Assembly: GCA_963995505.1 (NCBI GenBank)
Contig: OZ023197.1
Span: 8,545,827-8,609,826, forward strand
Direction: 5' to 3'
DNA from: Hypericum androsaemum
Taxonomy: Eukaryota > Streptophyta > Magnoliopsida > Malpighiales > Hypericaceae
DNA: 64,000 nucleotides
The notes below the pieces were generated by a model. That model was not told the origin of the DNA and searched no databases. It saw only the letters and a list, made by a program, of their open reading frames with translations. The translations under genes were made by a program, and so were the position numbers. Every line of letters starts with the position of its first letter. The first letter of the stretch is position 1. This document shows, in pieces, positions 47,776 to 58,700 of this stretch.

Positions 47776-49511
47776 ATGAGGAGAAGTGGCAAAGAGCCAA
47801 TCGCACATGATGACGAAGAGCCGGAGCATCCTCGAATCGATTGGAATGCTCTATGTGGTTCTAAGTTTGGGTATATTTTCAAACGATTACAGAGGCCATC
47901 CAACGATAGATCAGAAGTCCCTCCTCAGAAACCTACCAAAAGCAACTGTTATTACAAGCTTGTCAAGCGAGATCCAGAACCGTGGAGTAGAGCCGTGGAC
48001 TTTCTGACAGTTGAAGGTATTCCGTATTTCTATATTGGATCACATAATATTTTTATTAAATTTTTATTTATTTTACAGGGATGATGATAGGAACCTGTTT
48101 TAAAGGGACAAGTATTCAGAGCTTCAAAAATACCTATAGTGGTACTACAGTTATGTCGGTAAGAAATTTTACATTATCCTTTAATTTGAGTTAGCATCAT
48201 AGTCAATTTTATAACAAGTATTTTGTATTTGCTTGTAGATGGTTGTAGAGGTGACCCGTTTTAAGCGTATCGGAATTGGCGCACTTGCGACATTCAAAGT
48301 ACAATTAAAAGAATTTTATTTATTCTTACATATTTATGTTATGTGAGAAATTTTTTAAACTTTTAATATATTACAGGATTCTACAGGCAGTATTACTGGT
48401 ACCATAAATGACTCTACCGGTCTTGTTGAAGCTGGATGTGTGTTGTATCTTAAAAATGTGAGCATATCCTTTTTTTTTCTCAATAGTTCCAGATAGTTGT
48501 TTACTGATTTTCTGGTTCTTCAACAGGTAAAAGTTGACTCGTCCCCATACCCGAACAACAAATTATTTAGCATTACTGATGAGAACGTTGTCAAAGTGTT
48601 TAAGAAAAATGGAGAATCTTATGAAGATTCCCAAGAACAAACTCGTCCAGCACCATCCTATGATGGTCGTCGTCCTTATCCTCCAGCACCATATCCTGAG
48701 GGACGTGGTGCCGATTTGAAGGCACTATATGGCTCAGAGGCCTTTGAGTGGCTCCAAGAACAAAAGAGGTTAGAGCTGCATAAAAAGGAAGCTGAAGCTA
48801 AATCAGCCCTTCGAAGGAAAGCCATACGAGCTGAAGCAGACCGCAAAGCCAATGACATTTTCAACAATGAACCATGGACAACAGCTATTGAATTTGTTCT
48901 ATCTCACGGTATTACGAAAATACTTATACATACTTGTTACTTACATTTATGGAGTATCTAATTTGTTACATTTTTTAGGTTTGATGTATGGAGCTAACGT
49001 TGATGGAGTATCTATTGAGGATGTAAAAACAATCTCTGAAAGCATCACAATTCCACAGGTAACATTTGTACATATATGAAAATTTTTCAATTTGCAAGTT
49101 ATGTTATTGTTAACTAAGAGACTTGCAGATGGTTCTGTACGTGAAAAAGAAGAAACATGTATACGGCAATAGTTTCCGAGCAGTTTTTCAGGTATTATAA
49201 TATAATGTATTATTTGTTTCTTAATCATATTTTTAAATTATCAAAGACTTCATATCTATAAATTTATGAAGGGTCCTACTGGCGAAATCACGGGGAGTTT
49301 ACAAGACATTGAGAGTACCTACTGTGATGGATGTGTGTTGCTAGTGAAAGATGTAAGCTTATATTATCATTACATCGTCGTCAGTAAATTATTTTAATAT
49401 AATCATTGACCTAATTAAGTTTTTTTTGAACAGATTTATGTCTCGTATGAAGAAAATCGAATACATTTCAGTGTTGATCACGAGAATGTTAAACGAGTTT
49501 TCAAGGAATAG
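47776..49511 (+). CDS. Tandem OB-fold protein, HROB-like (nine exons), carried by the MULE
   Basis: Exons 47776-48016, 48079-48158, 48239-48298, 48377-48457, 48527-48908, 48979-49058, 49129-49191, 49272-49352 and 49434-49511 join in phase at GT-AG sites to give 381 aa. Two homologous modules are visible. Module 1 (about 69-210) runs EPWSRAVDFLTVEG, VEVTRFKRIGIGALATFK, DSTGSITGTI, GCVLYLKN, ITDENVVKVFKK. Module 2 (about 268-381) runs EPWTTAIEFVLSHG, YVKKKKHVYGNSFRAVFQ, GPTGEITGSL, GCVLLVKD, VDHENVKRVFKE. Exon sizes repeat (80/60/81 and 80/63/81 nt). The pattern (strand, DxTGxIxGxI, GCVLxLK, N-V-x-V-F) resembles the OB-fold of HROB (C17orf53), which loads MCM8-9 in recombination repair. The linker is coiled and Lys/Glu-rich. 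It lies 178 bp behind the transposase. Function in transposition is inferred; family assignment is by motif only. Confidence 0.7.
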
Positions 49512-49807
49512 TGGCAAATATGTCCCTACCGGGAATTCTGATGAGAATTGTGACAACGTGTTGAGAAACATAAAGACATTTTTTATATGTTATTTCAGAT
49601 TGTTGTCATCCTATTTTAGTATTGCACTTCTTAGTTTTGTCATGTCGTATTTCCTTATACCGTACTTTGTTTAATATCTTGACGGCATACTTATCTAGAA
49701 AGGTATAACGTTTGAAAAGTTTCGAGAACTAAAACACAAATCATAAAAAAAGTGAAGTTAATACAGTCATAAAAGCATCCAACAAATGTCAAGTACAGAA
49801 GCATAAA
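49512..49807. other. Convergent intergenic space between the OB-fold and PMD genes
   Basis: 296 bp separate the two stop codons, so the transcripts converge and probably overlap at their 3' ends. T-rich on the plus strand, no ORF. Confidence 0.6.
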
Positions 49808-52657
49808 CTACTTCTTCTTCTTCTGAGGCTTCTCCTTTTGATGCTTATCTACGTGAGCATTCGCCTTCCCCTTTCCCTTTCCAGGCACATTCAGGTGTCC
49901 TCCTGTAAAACATCGCACACCAGCCTCTCTAGCTCCCCGATTAGGCTGACGCCGGACCAGAGGTATTTCTTCATCCTCAAAATCGGTTGGATCGTCAAAT
50001 GAAGAGTCACCACTACCATGAGTTGAAGTATCACGTGGCGAAGTCCTATTATAAAATATCATACAAATTTATCAAAATCAACAAATTATGTTATCAACAC
50101 AATAAAGCCATACAATCAATTCAAAAATTTTAAATAAAATTCATAATTTACACACACCAAATTGTAGAGAACCAACCTCTGTGTAGGTGTCTCAAATAGT
50201 TGGGATGTCTGTATACCAGACCGGGTGAAACCAAAACTGGACTGCGTGTCAGACGTATGAGCCCCAGTTTGGGGCCAACCAAATATATTTTCCCTGAATA
50301 ATGGATGAGCCGCGGAGGGGGCGACGCCGAAACCCGATCCGGAAGGGCCCAATCCGTAAGAAAACGGCTGCACAGACCTAGCTGCCGTTGTACCGTCTCC
50401 AATGAGAACACCCCTAATAACAAACCCAAAAATTTATATAATAATGAAATCAAATCAATTGAACATACTGTAATAAAATTCATAATTAATACCACAAATT
50501 AAGATAAACAAATACCTCTGCCTAGGGGGAGTAAACAGCTGGGAATGCGGCACCCCAGTGTGGCCTAGGCCGTAACTCGAGTGCTGGTGGGACGGCTGGG
50601 AAGCGGAGCCGGGGGTGCCAAAATCTGTGTGCTGGGAGAATGGATGAGAGGCGGAGGTATCCATGCTGAGAGACGTCACTGTGTTTGCTGGAATCTGCGT
50701 TCTCGACCGATAATCTTCCCAGACCATGGGCTCCACTTGATAACCAGGTACGGGCTCAGGCCGGGGTATTGGTTGCCGCTTGTTGAAAAGGGTGGTTTTG
50801 CGTCTCACGACAGATACCCTCTCTGATTGAGGAAGCTCGTATGTCATGTGCTCCGCCAGTCCCACAGGTGGCTGGCTGTCGCGGAGACCTAGGTACCGTC
50901 TTTGCTCGCCGGCGAACCCAAGTGCAACCTGCGACAAATTCTGAATTTCTGAAATGTCTGAAGACCTGTGGCGTATATGCTCAACAACATCCGCCTACAA
51001 ATAAAATTTTATTATCATTAGCATTGTGGAACATCGCTATTAAAATTAAAATAGACAACATCTTTATTTAACATAGCTAAATTGACTTACACTCATGTGT
51101 AACATTGCGCTAGCAGGGCTGATGAATCGCCGAGTAATCTTCCTGTACCAATCCATATATCCATCATGATAATGGATATACGGCGACGTAGGTACTCCGT
51201 GATACACATATCTTGTCCGAAATTCCACCCAGATCTTCACATGGCCTTCGTAAATGGCATTTCAATTTTGGCCAGCCTGACCCCGACCATCCACCGCACT
51301 ATGTGTCGCCTCATCGATCTCAGGGCTAGCCGGAATACCCTGGAGTAATCCGAACTGTCGTAACACCCGATCAGGATAATGCCACTCCACATGCAAAAAG
51401 CATATCAACGGGACTCGTGCCAACCATAAGCCACAATCACGATGGCATATTGTCGGGAGATTGCCAAGAATCTCGTCGTTATACGGCATCCATACAACCT
51501 GTAACAAATGCACACAGTTGTAGCTCGTCCAAATGGTCGTGGTTATATGTATGCAACACAGTATGATTTAAGTCAAAACTATTCATTAAAATTTAATAAA
51601 CAAATTACTTACATCTGATTCTCTAAGCTCATCCAACCTGCGTCTGTAAACAGATACGGTTGTTATTTTTTTGCTGGCCGCTCTGTTAAATTTTCCACTC
51701 CACCTGCACAGTGACATAAAAATATCACGTCAAGTCTATAAGGTTAATCAGCGGCTACAGTGCATTAAGTAATAATGTGTACCTGATGCCCAGTGCTTGC
51801 CCAGGTTGTTGCACTGCCGGATTTAACAAAACCGGACGATTTGGGATGATCCGTTCCCAAGCCCACATACATACTAGCGTCATCGCCCCGGCAATAAGTG
51901 AACGTGTCGAGCTTGTGGCTCTACACAAGTGGCTGTACGTGTGTGACAAACACGCACTCCCCCAGCTGTAAGAACCAATTGCCTCTACATTCTCTAGCAG
52001 TGGCAACCAGTATGTGTTCACCCTCGCATCACTAGACTTGGGAAAAAGAATGCATCCGATAAGTCGCAATATGTTCGCTCGAACATATCGTTTTACGACG
52101 TCATCACCAGCATCAATCGGGATAGTAGCAGGGTCAAAATGGTCCTCGAACCATTTAAGGGCAATTTGGTTTTTCCAAACCATTCCAGGGGTATCTGCCG
52201 GGTTACTGCCAAATAGGCGTACGCAGAACTCGTGCCAATCAGGAGGTGTCTGCAACCCTGTTACTGGGTGACCATCGATAGGAAGCCCGAACAACACAGC
52301 AATGTCCTGAAGAGTAACTGTCATCTCACCCACAGGCATATGGAACGTATGGGTCTCGGGCCGCCACCGCTCCACCAAGGCTGTAACAAATGCTGTTTCG
52401 AGAACGACCCAGCCAATACACCACACATCCCAGAAACCTGCCTCCTTCATGTAGGCTATAAAGGCCTCGTTCTGCACATGAGACACCGTCCATTTCCGTC
52501 GGTGTATCTTCAACAATGTGTCCTGATTATCGTTAATCCCTTCACGAACCTCACGGTTCCACACGTCCTGAGAACGGTGCACATCCTGGTGCACTAATAC
52601 CGACGTATCTAAGGGTCCTCCATTCCCTAGAAGATGCCCGTATGGCTGTGCATCCAT
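49808..52657 (-). pseudogene. Plant mobile domain (PMD) protein, six exons, one in-frame stop
   Basis: Minus-strand exons 52657-51783, 51703-51613, 51498-51091, 50994-50516, 50413-50177 and 50045-49808 join in phase into 775 codons. The PMD (aminotransferase-like, MAIN/MAIL1 family) covers the first ~460: HMPVGEMTVTLQDIAVLFGL, GLPIDGHPVTG, YSWGSACLSHTYSHLC, WMPYNDE, VPLICFLHVEWHYPDRVLRQFG. A Ser/Gly/Pro/Gln-rich tail and a basic C-terminus (KGKGKANAHVDKHQKEKPQ) follow. A TGA at 51264-51262 (codon 401) interrupts the end of the domain; everything else is open. Host PMD proteins MAIN and MAIL1 help keep genome stability and silence transposons, and PMD genes also occur in Gypsy and Mutator elements. 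It is convergent to the transposase, as mudrB is to mudrA in MuDR. Start at 52657 chosen as first ATG after a possible acceptor. Confidence 0.82.
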
Positions 52658-52829
52658 ATCTAAACAACACAATAGACATATTAGAACATTATATTAACTT
52701 ACCAATATATTAACAAACTTAGCAAATCTAACAATGTTAAACATTGAACAATTAGAACATTAATCAAAAAATTAATTAAAATAGCGTTATTACAGACCAT
52801 ATTACGGTCACATTGTTTAACGGTCAAAC

Positions 52830-52995
52830 CACTCAGACATTATTTTGGTCAAACTGGCCGGCCGGACCATCTTTCCGTCAAACCGGTCGGACCATCTTTC
52901 GGTCAAACCGGTCGGACCATAAATTGGTCAGTTTGGTCTGATCAATTTTTTGGCCAGACCGGTCAGACCGAAATTTTGGTCGCAGCATTCGGACC
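52830..52995. repeat. Right subterminal GGTCGGACC array
   Basis: Repeats of CAAACCGGTCGGACCATCTT and related AGACCGGTCAGACC sequence upstream of the PMD gene. Same core as the left array. Confidence 0.75.
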
Positions 52996-53024
52996 AAATT
53001 TTTTTAACCAATTATCTACAAATT

Positions 53025-53165
53025 ACAATTAACCAACATCAACAATTAACCAATTAACTAACATCAACAATTAACCAATTAACTAAATTTACCAATTAAC
53101 TAATATTCACAATTAACTAACGTCGTATTAGGTAAAAAATTAACTAATTAAAAAATTTACCTAAT
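53025..53165. repeat. AATTAACCAA-type short repeats
   Basis: Irregular units of CAATTAACCAATTAACTAA separate the GGTCGGACC array from the G-rich tract. Non-coding. Confidence 0.65.
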
Positions 53166-53177
53166 ACGACGTCGGGG

Positions 53178-53620
53178 GCTGTACCGAGAGGCGGGCGAGC
53201 CGGCGAGCGGGAGCGGCGAGTGGCGAGCGGGAGCGGGGGCGGGGAGCGGGGGGCGGGGACCGGGGAGCGGGGGCGGGGACAGGGGAGCGGGGGCGGGGAG
53301 CGGGGGGCGGGGAGCGGGGACCGGGGGGCGGGAGCGGGGAGCGGGGACCGGGGGGCGGGGAGCGGGGGCGGGGACCGGTAGCGGCGAGGCGAGCGGGGGC
53401 GGCGAGCGGGGGGCGGGGGCGGGGACCGGGGAGCGGGGGCGGGGAGCGGGGGGCGGGAGCGGGGGCGGGGAGCGGGGGGCGGGGGCGGGATCCGGGGAGC
53501 GGGGGCGGGGAGCGGGGGGCGGGGGCGGGATCCGGGGAGCGGGGGCGGGGAGCGGGAGCGGCGAGGCGAGCGGGAGCGGGGAGCCGCGGCGAGGCGAGCG
53601 GGACAGACGGGAAGGCGATG
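53178..53620 (+). repeat. G-rich tandem tract (GCGGGGGCGGGGA)
   Basis: About 440 bp composed almost only of G, C and scattered A on the plus strand, in units such as AGCGGGGGGCGGGGAGCGGG. Runs of three to six G recur every few bases, so many overlapping G-quadruplex motifs are possible. Minus-strand Pro/Ala/Arg ORFs are a by-product. No equivalent exists near the left TIR. Confidence 0.9.
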
Positions 53621-53713
53621 TCGGGGACGGGAGTGTGAGCGACGGAAAAAGTCGGATTTTGGTGTTTATACCGACCAAAATCCGACTTTTTTTGTTGGAT
53701 CTTGTTATGGACC

Positions 53714-53984
53714 AAGAACCGACAAAAAAAGTCGGATCTTGGTTATCCGAAATCTCCTATTCAGATTTCGGATATGACCAAGATCCGACAAAAAAAGTCG
53801 GATCTTGGTCATCCGACAAAAAAAGTCGGATCTTGGTCATCCGACAAAAAAAGTCGGATCTTGGTCCAAGATCCGACTTTTTTCGGCGTCCGTGCCACGT
53901 GGACACCATCCCCGCAATACTTTCAAATCGGACGCTTTTTTCACAAAAAATGGTGAATAGTAACACCATTCAGAAAAAAAACCC
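53714..53984. repeat. Right TIR of the MULE
   Basis: Inverted match to 44022-44264, with one extra 28-29 bp hairpin unit (AAAAAAGTCGGATCTTGGTC). The ends are TTTTTTTTCTG... on the minus strand. Confidence 0.92.
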
Positions 53985-54142
53985 ACCATAGTTGAGAATT
54001 CGATCTACAACGCACTGTAAGAATTCTCTAACTATGTTGTTATCTTGATTTATGTTATACAGCGATGATCAGATTCTGTGTTGGTAAAAAATTTTATCTT
54101 CCGCTGCTAAGAACCTAGGGTTCGTTTTTATAAAACCCAACA
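53985..54142 (+). repeat. 5' LTR of Copia 3, right part
   Basis: Resumes at ACCATAGTTGAG, matching 60636 onward, and ends with CCCAACA at 54142. Confidence 0.9.
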
Positions 54143-55711
54143 TAAATATCTGTGTATCTCGACTTTATATATATATAACTGGTATATATATTTATATATT
54201 AAAAAAAACCAACAATTACCTGCGTTGGTGACGAAACTCTCTATGATCAGTTTGAAAGGCTTTGAGAGTTTATGTTTAACGTTGGTAACGGAACCAACGA
54301 GTTTGAAGCTTTGGAAGCTTGCTAATAACGTCGATTACCGATTGGAGTCGGACGAGGGTCGCTTCAAGCTTTTGAAGCTTGAAAAGCCTTAGACCGCCGT
54401 TAATGGCGATTCAAGCTTTTCGTTCCGATTCCGGCCACCACGCGTGTGGAGACGACGGATCGGGCTCAGGAACGACGTCAACACGACGGTGGAAAGGTCG
54501 TGACTTCTGAGGGCTGCCTTGGAGGTCGCTTCCGGCCGCGAGCTCGTTTCCGCCGTGAGCTCGTCTCCAACGCGAGCTTGTTTCCGGCGGCTACGCGCTG
54601 ACTCATTGGGTCTGGGACCACTGGGGCATTCGCCCGGTCGTGGGCTACGTCGTGGTTGCAGCGGTGATGATCGGAACGGCGTCGATCTAAGTTTATTTGT
54701 CAGGGACAGATTTGCAAAATTGTCCTAGGGGCATGCCTTGGAAATTTGATGTTCTTCAGGGACCGTTGTGCAAATTTTGGAAATCTGAAATTGCAGTTAT
54801 GCCCCTGGGGTGTTTCTGTAATTTCAGATTTAATGGTTAATTACGGTTTGGTACCTGAATTAATCATAAAATTTCAAATTGGTCCGTAGTTAATTACAGG
54901 GACTTATTTGTCAGTTTGCGGATCTGGAAAATTACAGTTTGGTCATTGGACTTTTCTCATAATTACAGTTTGGTCCTCGGATGTTTCTGTTAATTTCAGT
55001 TATTCTGGCAAATTACATTTTGGTCCCTGAATTAATTTTAAACTTGCAATTGGGTCCCTAGACTGAACTTAAAATTATGAATTAGATTCCGGTAACTGTT
55101 TACATTTAATTTCTAAGTTGGATCTTATGAAATAATATGTGGACAAATAAATGGATCTTGTTTGAACAAGTTAAGTACCCCGTTAAAATGCTCCTCAAAC
55201 TTAAATATGGTTTTCATTTAGAATGAATGATGTCTTCCGTCATAATTTAGAGAAACCAAGATTTCGTTCTATAGTATTTAAGACCAAAGTCTTTTGCTTG
55301 GAACTGCGTCTTATGGAACTCTTATAGGGACTTGTAGATGTCACCGTGTGATGGTTGTAAACTACCTAAGTTATTTCACTAGCCAAAGCAAGGAAATAAT
55401 GATGGGACATCGATTGGACTGGGTCCGATAACTAGGAATTGTATGAACTACAATTGGTTTAGAGACCTACCAGTTATGCTGTTACAATCACCAGCCAAAG
55501 CAGGGGTTGTGATAGTAGGAATGTGGATCCTAGTCCATTAAGATTTATATTAGATATAAATTCGTACTCTTCCGATGAGGTCATTGAGTATGTGAAAATA
55601 ATGGAGACAAAATAAAGCTAAAGGCCGTGTTTATTTTGATTGCTGAATGATGATCATAGGAATTATGTGTTTTTAATTCCCATTTTAATTTATTTCCTTA
55701 GGTGTGTTGAA
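54143..55711 (+). other. Leader of Copia 3
   Basis: Untranslated region between the 5' LTR and gag. A canonical TGGTATCAGAGC primer site is not seen; ACTGGTATATA near 54178 is the closest. It contains repeated GGTCCCTGAATTAAT / GTTTGGTCC-type phrases (54760-55080), but no ORF of note. Confidence 0.5.
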
Positions 55712-58700
55712 ATGGCTAACATGTCGTTGAGATTTGTACTGGAATCGAATAGGTTGGCTGGGCCGAATTTTCTGGATTTGCACCAAAACATGCTTTTGAT
55801 GCTAAGGCAAGAAAGGATTGAGTACGTGTTAGACACGACCATCCCTGTTACCCCTGCAACTGGTTCTCCTGAACTTGCTACGTTGGACGTAGAGGCTCAA
55901 AAGATGCATCAGGATGATGCAAAGCAGGCGCAATGTGTAATGTTGCTTGGTACAGCTAGGCCTAACCTGCATTACATGCTTAAGACTTTTGAAGTGATTC
56001 AAAAGAAAGAGCGGGTCGACAAGGATGAGTGCCTCCACCGCAAGGAGAAGGGACACTGGAAGAGAGATTGTAGGGTTCTGGCTGCTGAGAATAAGGCACT
56101 AGGTGTCTCTGGCTCTAGAACAGGTATGTTTGTTATTGAGATGAACATGTCCACTAATAATTCTGACTGCTGGGTATTAGATATCGCATGTGGCTTACAC
56201 ATTTGTACGAATGTGCAAGGACTCAAAGATAGCAGGGCAGTTAGACCGGGTGAAGTAGCCCTATGCGTAGGTAATGGAGCACAAGTTGTTGCTGAACACG
56301 TAGGGACATATAGTATAAACTTACCCACTGGGTATAGACTGGAACTTAATAATTATTATTTTGTTCCATCTATTACCAGAAATATTATTTCCATTCCGAT
56401 GTTAGACATTGAAGGTTTTTCCTTCCATTTTTCTAAAAGTAGTTGCTGCTTCTCGTTAAATGGTATTGTTTATGGAAATGCCTCTCTTTCGAATGGTTTA
56501 TACTTGTTAAATAGTGGACATGATGCTCTTAATGTGTAGAACACGAAGCTCAAATTAAGTAATCAGGAAAATTCCACCTTCTTATGGCATTGTAGACTTG
56601 GTTATGCCAATGAGAAAAGAATTGCAAGGTTAAGAAAGTTAGACTACTTAACCCCATTTGACTTTGAGTCTTATGGAAATTGTGAATCTTGACTCAAAGG
56701 CAAAATGACTAACAAACCCTTTACTGGAAAAGGGGTAAGAGCCAAAGAAGTGCTAGAGCTGGTTCACAGTGACGTGTGTGGACCACTACCCACTCTAGCA
56801 AGGGGTGGTTTCAGATACTTCATCACTTTTACTGATGACCTCTCTAGGTATGGATACGTGTATCTTATGAAACACAAATCCGAGGCCTTTGAGAAGTTTA
56901 AAGAGTATAAAGCAGAAGTAGAGAAACAATTTGGGAAGAGTATTAAGACTCTTCGATCAGATCGAGGAGGTGCATACTTTAGCCATGAATTCTTGGATTA
57001 TTTAAAGTTACATGGGGTCCAATCACATTGGACACCTCCGGGAATACCACGAATGAATGGTGTGTCCGAAAGGAGGAACCGAACCCTGTTAGACATGGTA
57101 AAGTCCATGATGAGTTTCTCATCTCTTCCAACATTTCTTTGGGGTTATGCACTCCAAACCTTAATCTACGTTTTGAATAGGATTCCATCTAAATCAGTTG
57201 AAAGCACACCATACGAATTATGGTGTGGAAAGAAGCCATCATTCTCACATATCAAGACGTGGGGTTGCCCTGCGTATGTGAAGAAGATGCTCACTGATAA
57301 GTTAGAATCCAAAGGTAAAAAGGTTACTTTGTGGGATATCCTAAGGAAACAAAAGCATATTATTTCTATCTCCCTGAGAAATAAAAGGTTATTGTTTCTA
57401 GACAGGCGATGTTCCTTGAAAATGACTATGTCTTTAAAGGATAGAACTTGAAGAAATTCAAAAATCACAAGGTGATGCTGAGGCTGAGGGCTTGTCGGAT
57501 AACCATGACAAGGAATCAGTGGGAGCATTAAGTAATTCTCATGGTGGGAGTCTTTCACTAGGTGATAGTCTTCCAGCCAGTAGGAGCGTAGTTAGGGATA
57601 ACTCGCATACGCAAGATATCTCAATTAGATTGAATGAGAACAATTTAGATATTGTTCAATCTCCTACTCAAGAAACGCGCAAAAGCATTGCTCCTGAGAA
57701 TTCTCCTGGCATTGATCAGATCATTGCAGAAGAACCTCTTCACAATCAGAATAAATTGCCTACACAAATACAACTCCGTAAGTCTGCTAGGATTCGTCGT
57801 CCACCCATCAAGTTTACTTTCCTCTTGGAGGAACATGATGATGTGGAAATCTCGGACAAGGATGAACCTAAGACTTATACTGAAGCGATGTTAGACATCA
57901 ATTCAGGGAAGTGGCTAGAGGCTATGAAATCCGAGATTGACTCGATGTATACAAATCAAGTCTGGGATTTGGTAGAATTGTTTGAAGGGGTTAGACCTAT
58001 CGGCTGCAAATAGGTTTTCAAGAAGAAGACCGATGCAGATGGCAAAGTGCAAACCTACAAGGCTAGGTTGGTGACAAAGGGTTATAAGCAATGCGAAGGC
58101 ATTGATTATGGCGAGACCTTTTCACCAGTTACAAAGATCAAGTCCATTCGGATTTTACGTGCTATAGCTGCATACTATGATTATGACATTTGGCAGATGG
58201 ATGTCAAAATGGCTTTCCTTAATGAAAACTTCGAGGAGCGTGTGTTTATAACACAGCCAGAAGATTTTGTATCCAAGTCAAATTCATAATTAGTATGCAA
58301 GCTACAAAGGTCCATTTATGGATTAAAGCAAGCTTCTAGGAGTTAGAATATCCGTTTTGACGAAGCTATCAAATCGTTTGACTTCGTTAAAAATGCAGAA
58401 GATCTATGTGTTTATCGGAAATGCCAAGGGGATAAGACTGTTCTCATTATCATATATGTTGATGACATATTGATTCTGGGAAACAGTATTCCGCTAATGC
58501 AATCTGTGAAGGATTGGCTGTCCAAGACCTTTATGTTGAAAGACTTGGGTGAAGCCTACTACATCCTTGGAATAAAGATTTATAGAGATAAATCTAAAAG
58601 GATGTTGGAGCTGTCACAATCCACATGCATAGACAAGGTACTAAAGCATTTTAAAATGGAGGACTCTAAGAGAGGTTACCTGCCAGCGAATCATGGGATT

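Larger units (their letters stand above)
44022..53984. mobile_element. Mutator-like element (MULE) carrying three genes
   Basis: Long, nearly identical TIRs (44022-44264 and 53714-53984) begin GGTTTTTTTTCTGAATGGTG. Inside are a MURA-type transposase, a tandem OB-fold gene on the same strand and a convergent PMD gene. The insertion point is defined by comparison with the 3' LTR of Copia 3. No 9-bp duplication is present; instead 79 bp of the LTR are missing. Subterminal GGTCGGACC arrays lie on both sides, and a very G-rich tract lies inside the right TIR. With transposase ORF and TIRs intact, the element may be or recently have been autonomous. Confidence 0.93.

Noticed and set aside
53157..53715. 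Pro/Ala/Arg-rich ORFs on the minus strand (173 and 184 codons)
   Set aside because: Translations of the G-rich tandem tract; all frames are open because the repeat lacks T on the plus strand. No domain, no start context.
54519..54728. 69-codon ORF in the Copia 3 leader
   Set aside because: GC-richer leader sequence, no homology seen and no conservation evidence.
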